Positions 35,087 through 47,200 of a stretch of DNA of 64,000 nucleotides are shown here, piece by piece. A model generated the notes under the pieces. The model ran no database searches. It was given only the letters and a program-made list of their open reading frames with translations, and had not been told where the DNA came from. The stretch comes from Penicillus capitatus. Its lineage: Eukaryota > Chlorophyta. Within the stretch, counting starts at the first letter, position 1, and every line of letters begins with the position of its first letter. The translations under genes and the position numbers were made by a program. The stretch covers positions 62,001 to 126,000 of the forward strand of contig OZ287708.1 in NCBI GenBank assembly GCA_965649825.1, written 5' to 3'.

Positions 35087-36182
35087 ATGTTTGGCTTCGA
35101 CCGATTCAGAGGAAGCAACTTTGAAGCGCGTTACCGAGCTTTTCCCGTTGCCTTTTTGGACAAAACCTCGGCAGAGGAAGGCGACAAAGTCATCCTGCCA
35201 CCCTCAGCGCTGGACCGACTCATCTCGTTACACATCGACTATCCTATGCTTTTCAAAGTGGAAAATCAAGCGAGTGAACGCACGACGCATTGTGGCGTCT
35301 TGGAGTTCACTGCCGACGAGGGACGCGTCTATTTGCCCTTCTGGATGATGGAAAACCTCCTTCTGAGGGAGGGAGACATTGTCGAGTTCAAGAATGCCTC
35401 ACTGCCAAAGGGCACCTATGTGAAACTTCAACCTGTCACATCCGACTTCTTGAATATTACGAACCCGAAAGCCGTTCTGGAGAAAACGCTCAGAAGCTAC
35501 TCCTGTCTGACAACGGGTGCGATGATGACAGTTATTTGATGGACTGAGATTTGTGAATGCATGTATAGGCGATGTTATTGTACTGAACTACAACAATCGT
35601 CGGTATGAGATCGAGATACGGGAGACGAAGCCGGGTGATGCCATCTCCGTGATCGAGACCGACTGCAATGTGGATTTTGAGGCGCCCAAAGACTATGTGC
35701 CACCTGTTCCTCAGGCTGCGCCGTCTCTTCCTAAACGGGAGGAGAAGACGGAAGAGGAGGCAACTGAGCCAGAAGCCGACCCCGATTCATTCCTGGCGTT
35801 TTCAGGAGCTGCTCAGAGACTGGACGGAAAATCAGTGTCCGCCGGCGGAGATCCTGTAAGAGTGCCACTCTACACTGGATTGACAAGATATCCGCCGCCG
35901 GATGAAAAGAAACCTGTTAAGAAGGAGAGCAACGGTAAGAATGGCAAGAATGGGAAATTCGTTTTGGGAAGCGGCAATCGACTGTTGGACAAACTGCAGA
36001 AGGATGGGAAGTTGCCAGGATCGCAGCCAGACACAAATCCATCCGCCTCTGCATCGTCGTCCGCAACATCATCTGCCAAACCGGATACCGATCCGTCAAA
36101 GAAGGAGGGCGATGACGAAGATTCCAAGAAAGATCAATCTGCATTCAAGGCATTCAGTGGAAAAGGTTTCTCGTTGAAATGA
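35087..36182 (+). CDS. UFD1: Ubiquitin fusion degradation protein 1
   Basis: Two exons (35087-35516, 35569-36182) join in frame to 347 residues. Ufd1 with Npl4 forms the cofactor that brings Cdc48/p97 to polyubiquitinated substrates, as in ER-associated degradation. The Ufd1 fold is clear: FEARYRAFPVAFLDKTS, LPPSALDRL, YPMLFKVEN, THCGVLEFTADEGRVYLPFW, DFLNITNPKAVLEKTLRSY, then after the intron GDVIVLNYN and NVDFEAPKDY. The rest (~210-347) is Lys/Glu/Ser-rich and disordered, and ends FKAFSGKGFSL. I choose the ATG giving MFGFDRF because the family usually begins MFxF. No plastid leader is seen, so this is likely the cytosolic protein, not a symbiont-type copy. Confidence 0.93.
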
Positions 36183-36389
36183 CCCACGAATCTCGTTGGT
36201 CTGTATTTGTGAGTGGCGGTTGTGGCGGTTGTGCTTTGAACGGCATATGACGACGACCCTCTGTGAAAATTCTTAGTAGATTTTTAGCACATAAAACGGA
36301 ATCTCACAAATCGCGGCAGCAAAGAATCGAATGGTTAAAATACGCAGACGGACTCGCATTGTCTGGTGATGATTCAGCAAATGGTGCAT

Positions 36390-37357
36390 CTAGGATGTCA
36401 GACGTGGTGTGGTTAGACTGGCCGCCATTGCCCATTCCTGTTGACCATTTTCCACAGCTTCTTCCGTGACTGTCTGATTCTCCAGCCACTGCTGTCTGCG
36501 CTTCTCGGCCTTAGCTCCGATCGCTTGTCCTCCAATGGCAGCAGCAATGGTGAAGGCAATGGCGTAAGGTGGCATGACAATTGCCTTGCGAAGCATCGCG
36601 ATGAATGGAATGGTGGCATGGACGACCAGAAACCACTGAGGTGAAAACTTTCGGGTGTGTTCACGCAACATGCCAAAAGGAATATTTAAGAGCGTCGATG
36701 CCATAGCCACAGCCATGAGCTTGATTTCGATCGATTCGGGACGTAGGGCACGGACCATAGAATTCTTAGCCAGAGCGGCCCGTATCATGACGATCGGTTT
36801 TGGGCAGTGATAGCGTTGACTCATGACAGCTGTTGCCAATGGACCTAGAATGCGTCGCATGGGACACTGTCCACTTGTGCTCCCACCAACGGTCGATCCA
36901 TGGCTCTGTGCATGAGAGAGATCTTTGCGAGATGATGGTTTCTGCGGCTTCTTCTTTTCGCCTCCGAATCTGAAAGGGTTAAAATCGCTCTACAGCACAG
37001 CCACGTCTATATATGGGTTTAAAGGGTAGACGGTACCCAGAAAGCAGAAAGACTGATGCTTGCGACAGGTAGAGTTTTGGCAACATGGATGCGCGGCGCG
37101 GCTTTGCATGTAGAGACCTGACGCGGTACGCGATTCTTTAGAGGCAGAATCCCGTCCTCTCCGTGGAACAGCGAGAAATTGGTGGCGACGTTTTGGAGTT
37201 TTTGGAGCGGCATCGAGTCGCCGGTCGCGGTATTCTCTGTCTTGGAGAAGTTTTCGGCGACGTTACGAGCGAAGCTCTCGCCTTCGGTCATAGCCAAGGC
37301 TTGCAGAAAAGGACATTTCTTGATACTGTCGCCCACGGGATCGAACATGGGAAACAT
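36390..37357 (-). CDS. Unknown membrane protein with CP motifs
   Basis: Two exons (37037-37357, 36390-36989) join in frame across a 47-bp intron to 306 residues. The N-terminal part has KKCPFLQALAM, the middle has GQCPMRRIL, and YHCPKPIVM follows. CP dipeptides of this sort resemble heme-responsive motifs, but I see no other link to heme proteins. The C-terminal half has about three hydrophobic segments (IKLMAVAMASTLLNIPFG, QWFLVVHATIPFIAML, PPYAIAFTIAAAIGGQAIG) and a basic end. It could be a mitochondrial or plastid membrane protein. The join is supported by splice consensus and frame, not by homology. Its stop lies about 207 bp from the Ufd1 stop. Confidence 0.55.
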
Positions 37358-38208
37358 GACGAAGTGTTAAGGACAAAAAGCGGATCGCGTGTTGAATAAG
37401 AACTCAGAATGGATTCGCAGTAGGAATCGCGTCATGCAACTTCTTGTCATTGTTGACGATGCCATCACATGCTAAGAATGACGCGGATGGGACACCTGCT
37501 CCAGAATAACGCGTTTGGACAAGACAGCTTCTGCCACGAACGAACTAAGACGAAAACGTCGTTCTTGAGAATGTGTCGCTGGGGGTGTATCTGCAAAGCG
37601 CCTTTCCTTTGAGCTTTTGCTTTTCATCATCTTGTTACTAAATCTAGGTATGTAGTGGGATAAGAGGAAGGGTCCATCTGTGACAATGATGTCACAGCCT
37701 TGCTATTCTTGGGAGTGAAGAGGGAGGGAATGTGATTGGTGGCAGCAGTCGCCGTCCACTCATCTGTTCGCTTTCTTGATACGACGTCGACGTCTATGAC
37801 AAGATGGATGGTGTTGCCAGCTGTGTCCCCACAACTCGCTTTTACATCTTTAAGAAAATTTCGACCCGCGTAATCACTTTACACACTAAAGGGAGCCTCT
37901 CTCCATCGTCGTCTTCTCCGTCAGCGGGCGGTATGTCGATGGCAGGCTTTTCAGAACAGTTTCGAGAAGGGTTGGCAGCAATGGACTAGAAAACAGAAGT
38001 TCGTTTCGATGTTCTATTTACTCATCAAGTTTCGTTAGTCGGGTCAACGAGGCTATCTTGACATTCTTTTCTCTGCTATCGCTCTTTTGAAACGTCGCCT
38101 TTTGAAACCAAACCAATACAATGGCAAAAGTGCTCTGTCACTCCAGTAGTCTATGCGTTCTGATGATCCTTGTTCAACTTGAAGGTTCGTCAGCGCGAGA
38201 CGCGCAAA
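37358..38208. other. Intergenic region with one doubtful small frame
   Basis: This 850-bp divergent gap should hold the promoters of the membrane-protein gene and the Sfi1-like gene. A 61-codon plus-strand frame (37,804-37,989, ending GFSEQFREGLAAMD) has an ATG but no supporting splice or homology evidence. Confidence 0.35.
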
Positions 38209-41200
38209 ATGAGCTCCTCTTCTTCTGCACGATCTGTTCGAACAAACTCTGCCCATAAGCCAAAGAAGAAAAACGTCACGCGCCGAGCGCCTCTGAAAAA
38301 AACAGCAATAGAAGAAACGCCGAAGACCAACCAGGAGATCTCGATTGAAGACTTTCGCATTTTAGAACAGATAATAGAAAGGGCAGAAGAGAGTACAAGA
38401 GCGAAAGCATCAATGAACCGACAGCGTAGGTCTCGTTGAGGCAAAGCAGGTCGTTCAGGGACAATGCTATTACAGGACCCGTGGATCTCAGTTCAATTCT
38501 GCGTAGCTACGATATCGTCCTGAGACAAAACGGGCAATCCCCTGAAGAAGACACACAGTTCTACTGCATGCTTCTCAAAATGAGTCTGGATCCGGAGACG
38601 GATTGGAAAACGAAACTCGCAAAAGAACGATGCCAGTTATGCAGGTATCTTCTTTCTTTGCCGTTATCGATCGGCATCTCTGGTCGCACAGTTCTCATCT
38701 AAAGCAGTCATCTGAAACGTCATCTGCTTCCTTGAGCTCTCTACAGGAGACGGACTGTTCTATCCGGACGTCGTCAACGTCCAAGAGCGAGATTTCGTCG
38801 TTCGGTTTAACGATCTCGACCGTTTCGCAACGAGAGACGGAGGAATCGTTGGATGCAACGGATGTGACGCATGACACATCATTTCGCGCTCTGGCGTATA
38901 GATTTCGCCGATGGAGAGCACAGACATGCGATTTCGGACACGATCGGTTCGAACACCGTTGTGCGGAGTGCTGCTTTGACGTGTGGATGGCAGACGGGTC
39001 AAAGAAGAGGCAGACGCCAACCAAATCTTGGCTGAGTCGTTCTGGGAATACCATGCAAGTGCAAGAACGTTTCATCTCTGGTGGATGAGAGAAGCGAAAC
39101 TCCTGGCCGATGCACTGCAGTACTGGAACGCACGTCGGATGTCGAGTTGCGCCGCCAGATGGAAAGAGCATGCGGCATACAAACAGTTGACAAAACGGAC
39201 GGCCGTGATCTACAAGACCGAGCTGTATTTGAGGAAGGGATATGAAGCGTGGGTTGTAGAGGTGCGACACAGGAACACACTTAAGCCCCTTGCCATTGAG
39301 CAACACGTCTTTAATGTCAAGTAATGATACACAACCTCTGGCTGTCCGATGCACTTCTCTGTAGGAAAAGGACATTGTTACATTGGAGAGGGCACGCGAG
39401 GAAAGAGATTCGACTTGGGCAACAATTTCTTCTGGTGCAAGAGACGGTCGATCGGCATGACGTGGCATTCTTGTGGGAGGCGTGGAGGCGAAAGTGATGC
39501 TAAAAATTCAGCCGGATTGTGTGAGGGCTGTATCTTGAATGCAGGTACCTGTTGCAGCTGCGTCATGCTGACCTTCTGGGACAGGCTTTGTTGAGAATCG
39601 GCCAATGGAGAGCTTCTTGGGTACTGTCTGCATGGAAATGCTGTGTGGAAGAGAGAAAGCGTCGAGCCAGTCAGGTCTTGCATCCTCTTGACGATGCAAA
39701 GGGCAAAACGAATGATCCTTGCAGATCTTCCAAGCTGTGACATTGTGGAAGAGGTCGATAACGACTCGGGCATTCGGGCAGTGGAGAGGCTATACAGATG
39801 AGAAACAGTTGGTAACAACCAAAAATCGATTGTGACGGTTCCATCATGGAGAGCTACAGGAACGGAGCAAATGTATGGCCTATCTCGTGCGAATTCATCG
39901 CCGAGAGATATCCGCTGGGTTTGTTGCGTGGACATGCTATGTTGCCAAGAAGAAGAATGTTAAGCTACGAGTCCAGAAGGCTGCTGCATTCCTACTAGCA
40001 AATTCACAGGTAACACGTTCAATGCCTTGCTAAAATACATCGCACTGGACGGGTTGCTATACAGTCGAAGGCTTGGAATTCGTGGATTGCTTACCACAGA
40101 AGGAAGCGTCGAGAACGGAATCTACAGATCAGGTGTTTTCAGTTATTTGAGAGGAGGTAATTTCGCCCCTTACCCGTACGGTACATTCAAGTCATCCGCT
40201 GCTGCAGATCACTTATTATCTGTTTGGCCGATTGGAGAGCGTCTACTCAGGAGAGCTTAAATGTCAAAGAGGCATGCCAATGCCTTTTGCAGAAGACGAG
40301 GGATCGTTTTTTGAGTCTCGCGCTGCAAGAATGGCACAAATACATTCAACGGAAAACTTGGAATCGCTGTGTGGTCGAGACACGTGTTGCAAAAATGAAA
40401 ACAAAACTGATCTGCGCGGCTTTTCATGGATGGAGAGACAAGGCATCGCACTCTGGTAAACTGAAAGCAGATCTGTCTCGCTTTGCAGCAAAAACGCAAA
40501 ACACTTGTTTGGAAAAAGCATTCGAATTCTGGAGATGGTACACCCTCGAGAAGAAACGTTGCAAGTAATCTCCCTTGACAAAAGGAACTCACTGAATTCA
40601 CGAAGCACGTGTAGGGAGCTCCTATGTGGATGCCTGGAGAAGCTTAACAAGCGATCTCTTTCTGTCATGTTTGTCAATTGGAGATGCGCATCCATTGAAG
40701 CCATGCGACTCGCATGTGCAAACGATCACCTTTCAAAGTGCTGATGTGGTGTGGGTCACTCGACAAGAGATGTTTTACAGGTGTTACGAAGAAGAGCTCA
40801 TCGTCAGCGCTGTGCAACGATGGAAGGAGATGCATTTCAAGGAACAACGTTTCAGACAGGCTGCGGAATTCTTCGCTCATTCATCACTTATCGGCATCTT
40901 TCTAAACTGGAAGGTATATCTTTCGGTGATTACGGGACGCGTCATATCTATACCATGGGTTCGGATGTAGTCCGTTGTTGTTTATCAGAAGGAAAAGCGC
41001 TTTTGTCTAATGGCTATGAAAAGCAGAAAACTCGTTGCCTCCTTTCATTCGTGGAGAGACTGGGTGCGGTACAGAAGCGATGTGCATGTCAGACTGAACC
41101 AATGGTCGTTGCATTAACATGGATCAGTTAAATTTAACGTTTCAAGTGCTTTTAGCGTGCAGCGCCTGAAGCAACGGACAGTGTGCTTTACATTCTCAAG

Positions 41201-44200
41201 TTGGCAATCATGGGTCATCGCGCAGAAATTCAAACAGGCCTCTCTGCATAAGGCCATGACAATGCGACACCACCACACAGAGAAGAAGGCATGGGTCAGT
41301 TGGCGAGAGTGTATTTCAGAGAGACAGCAAAAGGGAGAGAAACTCTTTCGTGCAATTGTGCAGTGGGAAAATGCGACACTGCATAAAACCATACAGACCT
41401 GGAGAGAAGACGTCTGGGAGACGAACAAAGTTCTCAGCCACAAGTTAACATCGTTGCTGAAGAGATGGACAGCCCAGATTCTCTGGAGAACGTTAAATCA
41501 ATGGACACTCTATGCAGAGTACGAACAGACGAAGAGAGCTCAATGGGATTTGGCCGAGTCCTATGCGAAACGTCGCGTCTCTGCAACGGTTATCAGAGGA
41601 TGGATACAGATACTGGACGAGGAACAAACACTGCAGTCCGTTGCGCTGGAGTTTTTCGAGGGTCTGCTGCTTAGAACGAGGAGGAACTGTTTGAAGCAAT
41701 GGTACGATTACCGACAGAACAAGGAACAAGAGAGAAGAATGCTTGGCTATGCTATGGCGCGTTTTGTGTGCAAACGACAGTCGATGTGTTTTCATGCTTG
41801 GCGAGAGGCAATTCCGCTGCTACAGACACAGAAACAAAAATGGTTCCTAGCACTGTCGCACAGTGTTGGATGGCAACAACGGGCGATATTCACTGCATGG
41901 AAACAGTTTGTGTCGTATCAGGGGCAGTTAAGATCTCAGATAACGATCTACGTCAAGAGATGGCAGCAGTGCAAACTCCGAACAAGCCTTTTCTGTTTCA
42001 GGTCTATTGTCATTTAGTCGAGTCCAGAGTCATGATCTTGGAATTAGGTGTCATGTTGAATGGCGGAAGGTGAAAAGACGTGTCGTCGATGTGTGGATGC
42101 ACACCACTGAGATACGTGTGTTTCATGGCTGGAAAACATATCACTTGAACATGCGCACTCTACAATGCTGCTTGATAACGGCGGCGGAAAAATGGCAATG
42201 GAAATCCGCCCAGACTGTCATTCAGGAATGGAAGTCCTATGCCGTTTGCCAACAGAACAAGCGCCATAATCTGGACAGGTAATAAAGAGCCTGTTGCGGA
42301 TAGCCTCATCATCTTTTTCCACTTAGGGCCATGATTAAATGGACAGCGAGTTATCAGTCCAGAGCATTTAATGCTTGGAGGGAATATCACGTGTCTCGGA
42401 AGAACAAAGCGCATCTCTGCCTTGTTGCCTGTTGGCATGCCTCTCGAGAACTTGAGCGTCGTTGGCTCAGAAGCTGGCGACATTACAGCTCGCGGTCACG
42501 GCAAATGCAGCACGCGATGTTCAATGTCTCTTACATGTGGCGGTGTTGTCAGCTACGGTTGGCTCTCCGATATTGGAAGTGAGGAGAGATTGATCCATCT
42601 GTCTACTCTACAAACGGCGGTTCTGCAACAGAGAACGAGGGAATGACTGCCGAAACTCCCAGATTGGAGAAGAGTTCTGCCGAGGCCGTCGTCTCGCCTT
42701 TGCATTCCACTACTGGATCGAGTTAACGCTGTACAAACAGTACATCCGAGTGACACTGCAAGAAAGGCAGTCCGTCCGAGAGCACAGGATTCAACACATG
42801 ACCCTTTCCACTTGGAGGCATCTGACCCAGGACACTGCAAAACAACGATCCCTTCGTCAGGAAGCACTAGCGGGCGTGCGGCAATTGCATGCAGCTGCTG
42901 TGATTTCAGTCTGGATGGAGAAAAGCTGCTACTACAAGACACGGCAACAAACAATCAACAGTTTTACCTTCCGAATTGCACAGTGTGTCAAGGGACACGT
43001 GGTTGTTGCATGGAAGGAGTACACTACTTATCGGCAAAGTTGCCAAGCGAAGATGCATCAACTGCAGGACCGGATGTCCTTGCACCTTCTCTCGTCGGTT
43101 TTTGTGGGATGGAGGGAAACGGTAGGTATCCGGAAAGAACGCCAGAGAAAACTGGGCATAGCATTGAAGAGAACGCAACACGCGTCGCTGTCTCATGCGT
43201 TTGTTTCGTGGCGATCTTGGGCAGAAGAAGCTTCTCGGTTGACCACATTCTTCGCCCGGAGGCACCAGAATCTAATGAAAGAGATGCTTCTGCATTGGCG
43301 CAGTTGGTCGCATTATGACCGCGATCTGAAAAACAGATGCACATGGTTTCTCCGTCAGACTCAGCTCCGTGATCTCTCAAGCGTTCTCTCGAGCTGGTAC
43401 TTCTATGTCTTATATCGCCAAAACCTGCAGTCTGTGCTGAGCGACGCCTATTCAAAGCGCGAGCACTGTATGATGGAAACAACGTTTTGGGCATGGCAGC
43501 GTCACACAGAGGAGGCGAGAGCACGTGCACAGAAAGTTGAACAATGTCTGACGGCGAGGGGGCATCATCAGCTAGCGTCTTCCCTTCATTTCTGGATCCT
43601 TTTTGCTGGATACAGGCAAGAACTCAGATCCAAGGAGCTATCTATCCTGGAAGGGTCGCAAAGAAGAAGGCAGTCGGCGTTCTTCGTATCTTGGAGAGAG
43701 TACACTGAGTATGTGCGATGGATTCGGCCACGATTGTCGTCTTTCTCTATGATTCTCCAACGGAAATACATCCACCGAGTGTTTGCAAGCTGGCAGAGTT
43801 TTGTCATATGCCAAAGTGGAGCTCGTTGTATTTTGTTCCACATCAGAAGTCGCACAGTGATGGATAGCTTCCGCTCGTGGTTAGAGATAACGCAATGGAA
43901 TCGAGATCTTCGAGCTAAACTCAGCATCTGTATGGAGAATCTTCGAAAGAGAACGTTGTGCGTGGACTTTGGACATTGGAAGGCGTATGCATCGCAGAGA
44001 ATCGTACAGAACTGTAGGAAGAGAAGTGCAGACGAGCACTACGTCCAGACCAGTGTACATAAGGCATTGAGAGAGTGGTTGACAAGGTGCCGAACAGAGA
44101 AACGGGTTCTGGCATTTTGGCCCAGGCGAACGACTGCTAAGGTCCTGTCCATCAGTTACCGTGCAGACATACCCACTCATCTGTCTTTGCTGTTCAGGTC

Positions 44201-47200
44201 TTCTCAAACTGGAAACTGTACTGCGTATATCGCCAGAGATGTCGATTCCTAATGGATGTGATCGGCCGAAATCGGGCATCGAGACTCACGCAATCCGTTT
44301 TCTATTCGTGGAGTTATCACAGTAACCTGATGAAGACATCTCGAGAGGTAGGCTACGTATTCTGTCCAATGCCCATAGATCTCTGATGCGCATTTAGGTG
44401 TTCACTCATGTACAACACAGAGTTCTGTACAGATGCATTTGTGACTGGAAGACGCGATTCGAAGAGCTAAAGGAGAAGGGAGCCTTGACAGAGAAAGCCA
44501 CGTCCTATTGCTTAAACACGACTCTCGGAAAAACATTCCATCATTGGCACGAATGCACTCAGTATGCCATACACAAGCAACGCGTTGAGACAAACGCCAT
44601 TCGATTTCGCCTTCATCGCACACTCGAGTGCGCTTTTCGTGGATGGGGAATGTTTTATGTGTCCGCTGTCGAAAAGCAAGACCATATTGCAAAGGCAGTT
44701 CAACATTGGCGAATTTGGACACTTTTCTCCTCCTTTACTGAGTGGAAGGAGTACAAAGACGCATCCTCAGACAAACGGCGATGCACAGAAATGGCCATCC
44801 GTTGGTGGCACTGTGTGTCAACAGCATCGTGTTTCCGAACGTGGTATACATGTTTGGAGATCCACCGAACAGAGATGGACCGACGTGAAAGAGCCATCTC
44901 GCTGTGGATCCGAAATCTCGAACGAAGAGTTTTCTGCTATTGGGCCATGTTCCTTCAGAATCGACGCTACAAACAGTATATCACACTCGAGGCTCGACAG
45001 TTCCGGAAGAATCGGCAGATGACTTTGGCCTTTCATTCGTGGCAACTCGTCTGGCAAAATGCTCAGAAGAAGGTGATCGCGATTGGCCAAGCAATGCACT
45101 TCTGGCAAATGCATGCCCTTCAAAAAGGCATGTGGGGATGGCAAATGGGTGCGGTGAATTCTCAAATAAAACGCATGACGATCACAAGGGCGTTTTCTCT
45201 TTGGAGGAGTACCTATCTATCCAAGACGTTCTCGCATTGGAAAGGCTACACATCTTACAACTGTTTACTCAGGAGCCGCCTAACATCGAGTCTGCAGTTC
45301 ATGGAAATGCACGTGGCACAAACAACAATCGAAATGTGGAAAATATTCACCGTCCATTCGCTAATGAAGAAAGAAAGAATAACGTTGGCACTGCAGATGA
45401 TCAGGAAGCATCTTCAGTTAAAGGCTTTGAATGCCTGGATGGAATACGTCGATGATCGCCAAGTGAAAAGGCAGAACCTCGAAGCTGCCACACATCTGTG
45501 GCGCAATGCTATTGGACAGAAGGCGTGTCGAACGTGGAAGAGTCTAACAGCAGAACATGTGCAACTGAAAGAACTCCGACAGATGCTTCTACAGACATGG
45601 CAGCACAAGAAGCTGATGGAATCGTTTAGCGAATGGAAGGTGCCCAGCTAAGAAGCTCCTGGATTGGTGTGCTGAACTTTTTTGATCATAAGGTGTACAC
45701 GAATGGAAGACAAGAAACGAAAAACCGGCTCGAGGGATTCATCGCAAAGTTGACAACGGAGCGAATGTGGAATGCATTTGAAGTTCTGAGACAGTACCGT
45801 GAACAAAGAGTGCATAAGCGAATGGCTCTTCGACACTGGGAAGATACGATCCTGAGAAGGTAACCGTCAACACACTCTTCCGAAGCATCATGAGAGAAAT
45901 CCAGGTCCCTGGAGATCTGGCAAAGATATTCGGACGAACGCCGAGACAAGAAGACAAAATGCGAGATGGCGGCGCACTTCCTGTGGCATTACACCATGGC
46001 TTCTGCTTTTTGCGCATGGAGAGAGTATCGTTTTGACAGTGTTCACGGCAGAAAAGCACTGTTGTGGTGGCAACACTCCTCTCTTAAAGGTATGAGTAAT
46101 TCTGGATGCAGACATACGTCGAGAGACGGCTGCACAGGTGCATTTACGAAATGGGTGGAATACACGACGGAAAGGCAGAACGAAGCTGATCAAACAGCGA
46201 ATTCCCTTGCTCACTGGATGAACCAGTCAATGTCCCGAGCCTTTGAAAAGTGGATGGTGTACGTCGGCCAGAGACAGCGTCGCATGATTCTTATCCAAAA
46301 TGCGATCGCACATTGGGAACAGAACACCTTTGCCAAAGTGATGCTTAACAGAGCGAACACGATGTGCCACAGGGTTGGCTTTTCAGGTCCTTCTGACGTG
46401 GATCGAGTATGCCACTGCTGTACAAGAGAAGAGAGAGATGGTATGGCGTTGCGTACAGCGAATGTCCAGTCGCAAAATGACAATGGCTTTTACCTATTGG
46501 AAGGCGGTTGTGGAGAACAAGACATCCCTGAGACAGATTCAATGGGAATGCTCCATGCGGTTCAGCAGTAAGATGCTCGCCACGTCCTTTGCCGCCTGGC
46601 GAGAGACCACTGACTGGAAGATCTACAAGAGACATGTGTGATGAGGTCCATACAACACGGATCCCCATGACGGTGACATGGATAGGTCATATGGCAGAGT
46701 CTCTGCCGACTGAGGCGAAGACAGTTGTCGGAGGGTTGGAATCAATGGCGATCGTTTGTCGCGTGGAGAGAAAAGAAAAGATATGCCCAATGGCTCTCTG
46801 AAAACAAGAGGCGGCAATGTGCCTTTATCTCTATGCAGTACTACACACACCTGAAAAACGCGGAACACGATCTCCAAGCAAAGAGAAATGCAAGGTCGCT
46901 CAGAAAAGTGCTCACGTGGTATTGGAACGCTTTCTGAATTAGGTTGAAGTGCAAGGCATGGGAGGAATGGATGCGTTCTGTTGAGGATTGGCGCCTGCAA
47001 TGCATCCTTGCAGAGAATTGGCGGCTGGAGAAAGCCCACGAAAAAATGATGGACCCCAAAGGGGTCGTCTTGTATCACTGGACTGTTCATTTATCGTTGG
47101 CCAAATCCGTAGCTGCATTACGCGGCAGAGTCTGCACCAGCAGTCTTCGAGCGAGGTTCTTTGTATGGAGATACCATACTGAGCTCTTGCCAAGACTCAG

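Noticed and set aside
37019-37357. 5-aminolevulinate synthase N terminus, because of a CPFL motif
   Set aside because: No catalytic part of that enzyme follows; the exon joins a small membrane protein instead.
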